Assembly: GCA_030622775.1 (NCBI GenBank)
Contig: JAUXFS010000062.1
Location: forward strand, 1 to 7,995
Length of the DNA stretch: 7,995 bases
Direction: 5' to 3'
DNA from: Rhodospirillales bacterium
Lineage (GTDB): Bacteria > Pseudomonadota > Alphaproteobacteria > Rhodospirillales > Defluviicoccaceae
In this document: one piece after another, positions 6,372 through 7,995 of the stretch
Layout: each line of letters starts with the position of its first letter
Numbering within the stretch: the first letter of the stretch is position 1
The notes under the pieces: model-generated
The model's input: the letters and a program-made list of their open reading frames with translations, nothing else
Told to the model about the DNA's origin: nothing
The model's database searches: none
Position numbers and translations under genes: made by a program

Positions 6372-7397
6372 CTAGGGTTCCACGTCGTAGTCGAGCGACC
6401 CGTCGAGGATCCAGGGTTTGTAGGGCGGGTTGTTGCCGTTGTGCGGGTTCAACGTTCGCTTCAGCACGCTCGCGTGAACCGTCGGCTTGCCGTGGGTGTT
6501 CGCGTTCCACGACCGGACCTCGCGGCGGTAGAATTTGGTGAAGGCGCTGCCGCGCGAGTCGTGCATTGTCCCGTCGGGGTTTCCGTGAATTTCGACCTTT
6601 TGCCCGGGGTAGAGCTTCAGGCCATGGGCGGTCGCCTTCTCGACCATCCACCCGAGGGCAATATCGGATAGCTGTTGTTCCCGGTATCCACCGCCGACAT
6701 CGGTGTGCATGCCGCAAAACCAGACCTGCTTCATGCGCTGATGCTCGGCGAGCTTGGAGTCCCATAAAGTCGGATGGAAGGTCAGCCGCTCGTCGTCGAT
6801 GGCCAGGGCCTGGTAGGCGTTCTCGACACTCTCGGGAAGCCGCAGGTCGTGGTAGTGGTGCCTGAGGAAGGGAATTTTGTCGACGATCACGTCGATCGGC
6901 TTCAGCGGAATCCCCAATGCGGCGACGGTGTCCCAGACGCCAAGGAACTGGATCCGAGTCCACATCGTATGATGCTTTTCGACGAATTCGGCGGCCTTCT
7001 TCTTCCTCTTCTCGCGGTTCTTGATCTTGTAGATCCGATAGGCCCGCCCGATCAGCTCGCTTCGGGATTTCGGCAGGATGCCGAACAGGTGAATGAAGCT
7101 GGACAGGCTCCCGACCGTTGCCGCGCCGCGACTGAAGCCGAACAGGTAGATTTGGTCGCCGGCCGTGTAGTTGTCGAAGATGAACCGGTAGCAGTCCTGA
7201 ATGTTCTTCGAAATTCCCATCCCGGAGACCATGCCCGTGAGTTTTCGCCAGTCGGTGCCGAGGCCGCGGTCGTAGAAAGCGATCTGTTCCGGCGATCGGT
7301 CCAGGATCATGTTGAACAGCTTGTAGATGTTGGTCGGGGCTCCTTCACCCCCCTCCTGTCCGGTTCCGTCAGAGAACACGATGATGTTCTTGGGCAT
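6372..7397 (-). CDS. DUF2235 alpha/beta-hydrolase domain protein
   Basis: A 341-residue cytosolic-looking protein (no signal peptide or membrane segment) of the DUF2235 family, an alpha/beta-hydrolase group related to the Tle1 type VI secretion phospholipases. Hallmarks are the opening strand NIIVFSDGTGQ (4-14), YDRGLGT (42-48), the nucleophile elbow GFSRGA with S89 (87-92), LGVWDTVAALG with D156 (152-162), and CGMHTDVGGGY with H231 (228-238). S89, D156 and H231 are the likely triad, by family analogy. ATG at 7397 is preferred: GGGAG lies 9 bases upstream and related proteins begin right before this strand. ATG at 7403 or GTG at 7421 are alternatives (343 or 349 residues). A basic, charged segment (about 124-141) lies between the elbow and the Asp strand. 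No secretion genes are in view, so an effector role is unsupported and the substrate is unknown. Confidence 0.88.
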   Translation of the reverse strand: MPKNIIVFSDGTGQEGGEGAPTNIYKLFNMILDRSPEQIAFYDRGLGTDWRKLTGMVSGMGISKNIQDCYRFIFDNYTAGDQIYLFGFSRGAATVGSLSSFIHLFGILPKSRSELIGRAYRIYKIKNREKRKKKAAEFVEKHHTMWTRIQFLGVWDTVAALGIPLKPIDVIVDKIPFLRHHYHDLRLPESVENAYQALAIDDERLTFHPTLWDSKLAEHQRMKQVWFCGMHTDVGGGYREQQLSDIALGWMVEKATAHGLKLYPGQKVEIHGNPDGTMHDSRGSAFTKFYRREVRSWNANTHGKPTVHASVLKRTLNPHNGNNPPYKPWILDGSLDYDVEP

Positions 7398-7626
7398 GGC
7401 CATCTTCTCCCGCTCGGACACCCGGCTCTAAGCTCCCGGCATGTGCCGCCAAAGACAATGAGGATGATGCGCCCTGCCGGAAGGCTTTTCAACGTCGAGG
7501 CTTGCGGGCGCCCGGGGAATGACGGTCTTTACGCGCCGTGTTCGAGGGCGACAACGATACGGTTTGTTCCTTGCGACGACGGGGCCGTGGGTCCACATGT
7601 TTTTCAACGGGAAGGGAGGATAGCGG
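7398..7626. other. Divergent intergenic region, DUF2235 / sugar dehydrogenase
   Basis: This 229-base gap separates two divergent genes. I could not find a convincing -35/-10 pair for either. It holds a 10-base palindrome CGGGCGCCCG (7505-7514) and a CGGCA-TG-TGCCG repeat (7437-7448), both short enough to be chance in GC-rich DNA. Confidence 0.4.
7613..7620 (+). promoter_or_regulatory. Strong ribosome binding site of the sugar dehydrogenase
   Basis: AGGGAGGA, close to the full anti-Shine-Dalgarno complement, sits 6 bases before the ATG at 7627. It is the strongest such site in the window and fixes the start of the downstream gene. Confidence 0.7.
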
Positions 7627-7995
7627 ATGAGAGCATGCTTCGTTGGCGCGGTCGTCGTGGCGGTCTTCGGGGTGGCGGTCTTCGGGGCGGTTTTGGCCGT
7701 ACCGGTGCCGGTGGATGCGCGGGACCGTGTGATCGAGACCGAACTCGGGCGGGTCGCGGTGGAGACGGTGGTCGGCGGCTTGGAGCGGCCCTGGGGCCTC
7801 GCATTCCTGCCGGACGGGCGGATGCTGGTGACCGAAAGGCCGGGGCGGCTGCGGATCGTATCGACGGCCGGCCGGCTCTCCGCGCCGGTCGCCGGCGTGC
7901 CCGAAGTGGTCTCGCGCGGTCAGGGCGGTCTGCTCGACGTGGCGCTCGACCCGGAGTTCGCGTCCACCCGTCTGGTCTATCTCGCTTATTCGGAA
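7627..7995 (+). CDS. PQQ-dependent aldose (glucose/sorbosone) dehydrogenase, N-terminal part
   Basis: The first 123 residues of a gene that runs off the right edge. It encodes an exported soluble quinoprotein of the glucose/sorbosone dehydrogenase family (like E. coli YliI/Asd), a six-bladed beta-propeller that oxidises aldoses in the periplasm using PQQ. Seen in sequence: a signal peptide of about 24-32 residues with a long Val/Ala/Phe/Gly core, then RPWGLAFLPDGRMLVTERPG from residue 54, GRLRIV (73-78), and GQGGLLDVALDPEF (98-111) followed by VYLAYSE. These are the first propeller blade and the conserved GQGGLLD segment. Family members are about 370 residues, so two thirds are missing, including the expected catalytic histidine and PQQ ligands. 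The start is fixed by a strong ribosome site. A 15-bp duplication lies in the signal peptide. Sugar specificity cannot be judged. Confidence 0.88.
   Translation, partial: MRACFVGAVVVAVFGVAVFGAVLAVPVPVDARDRVIETELGRVAVETVVGGLERPWGLAFLPDGRMLVTERPGRLRIVSTAGRLSAPVAGVPEVVSRGQGGLLDVALDPEFASTRLVYLAYSE
7657..7686 (+). repeat. Perfect 15-bp tandem duplication in the signal peptide
   Basis: GTGGCGGTCTTCGGG occurs twice head to tail (7657-7671 and 7672-7686) with no mismatch and in frame. It doubles the residues VAVFG (11-15 and 16-20) in the hydrophobic core of the dehydrogenase signal peptide. Perfect identity, including third codon positions, suggests recent slippage. Confidence 0.9.

Noticed and set aside
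6366..6380. GAACC/GGTTC hairpin as a bidirectional terminator for the convergent genes
   Set aside because: The stem is only five pairs and there is no T-run on either strand; at best a weak pause site.
6372..7397. Type VI effector/immunity system around the DUF2235 gene
   Set aside because: No VgrG, Hcp, PAAR, adaptor or immunity-like gene occurs on either side; the neighbours are a nuclease-like protein and a sugar dehydrogenase with no known link.
7437..7448. CGGCA-TG-TGCCG as an operator for the DUF2235 gene
   Set aside because: Five-base arms of GC-rich sequence are expected several times by chance in 8 kb of this composition, and there is no promoter to anchor it.

Overview
This GC-rich, gene-dense window most likely comes from an alphaproteobacterium. 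That placement is inference from base composition, GTG starts and the overall look of the proteins; the window has no rRNA or other taxonomic marker. It holds seven complete genes and one gene cut off by the right edge. I see no tRNA, rRNA, CRISPR array, transposase or integrase.

Layout. Positions 1-212 contain no convincing gene but do contain a long imperfect inverted repeat (24-44 / 96-116). Next, on the minus strand, is a sodium/glutamate symporter of the GltS family (213-1421), visibly lower in GC than the genes to its right. A 335-base divergent intergenic region (1422-1756) carries a TATAAT box and a small palindrome in front of a plus-strand operon. The operon encodes an acyl-CoA dehydrogenase (1757-2911), an AMP-forming acyl-CoA ligase (2908-4458), a PaaI-type hotdog thioesterase (4455-4871) and an FMN-dependent nitronate monooxygenase / NADH:quinone reductase family protein (4868-5881). 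All three internal junctions are 4-base stop/start overlaps (GTGA, ATGA, GTGA). A small secreted staphylococcal-nuclease-like protein (5892-6362) follows 10 bases later and may be co-transcribed. Convergent to it, only 9 bases away, is a DUF2235 alpha/beta-hydrolase (6372-7397, minus). The last gene (7627 onward, plus) is the N-terminal third or so of an exported PQQ-dependent aldose dehydrogenase, with a perfect 15-bp tandem duplication in its signal peptide.

How the genes may work together. Ligase, dehydrogenase and thioesterase together could activate a carboxylic acid to its CoA ester, desaturate it at alpha-beta and release or recycle the CoA. The fourth protein could supply a quinone-reductase or nitronate-detoxifying function. 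Hydratase, hydroxyacyl-CoA dehydrogenase and thiolase are absent from the operon, so it is an accessory acyl-CoA module rather than a full beta-oxidation set. The real substrate cannot be read from the sequence.

Most of the window is ordinary metabolism. The points most worth a second look are the tightly coupled four-gene module, the altered active-site residues of the nuclease-like protein, the unexplained inverted repeat at the left end and the signal-peptide duplication. I found no clear evidence of a new defence or mobile system.
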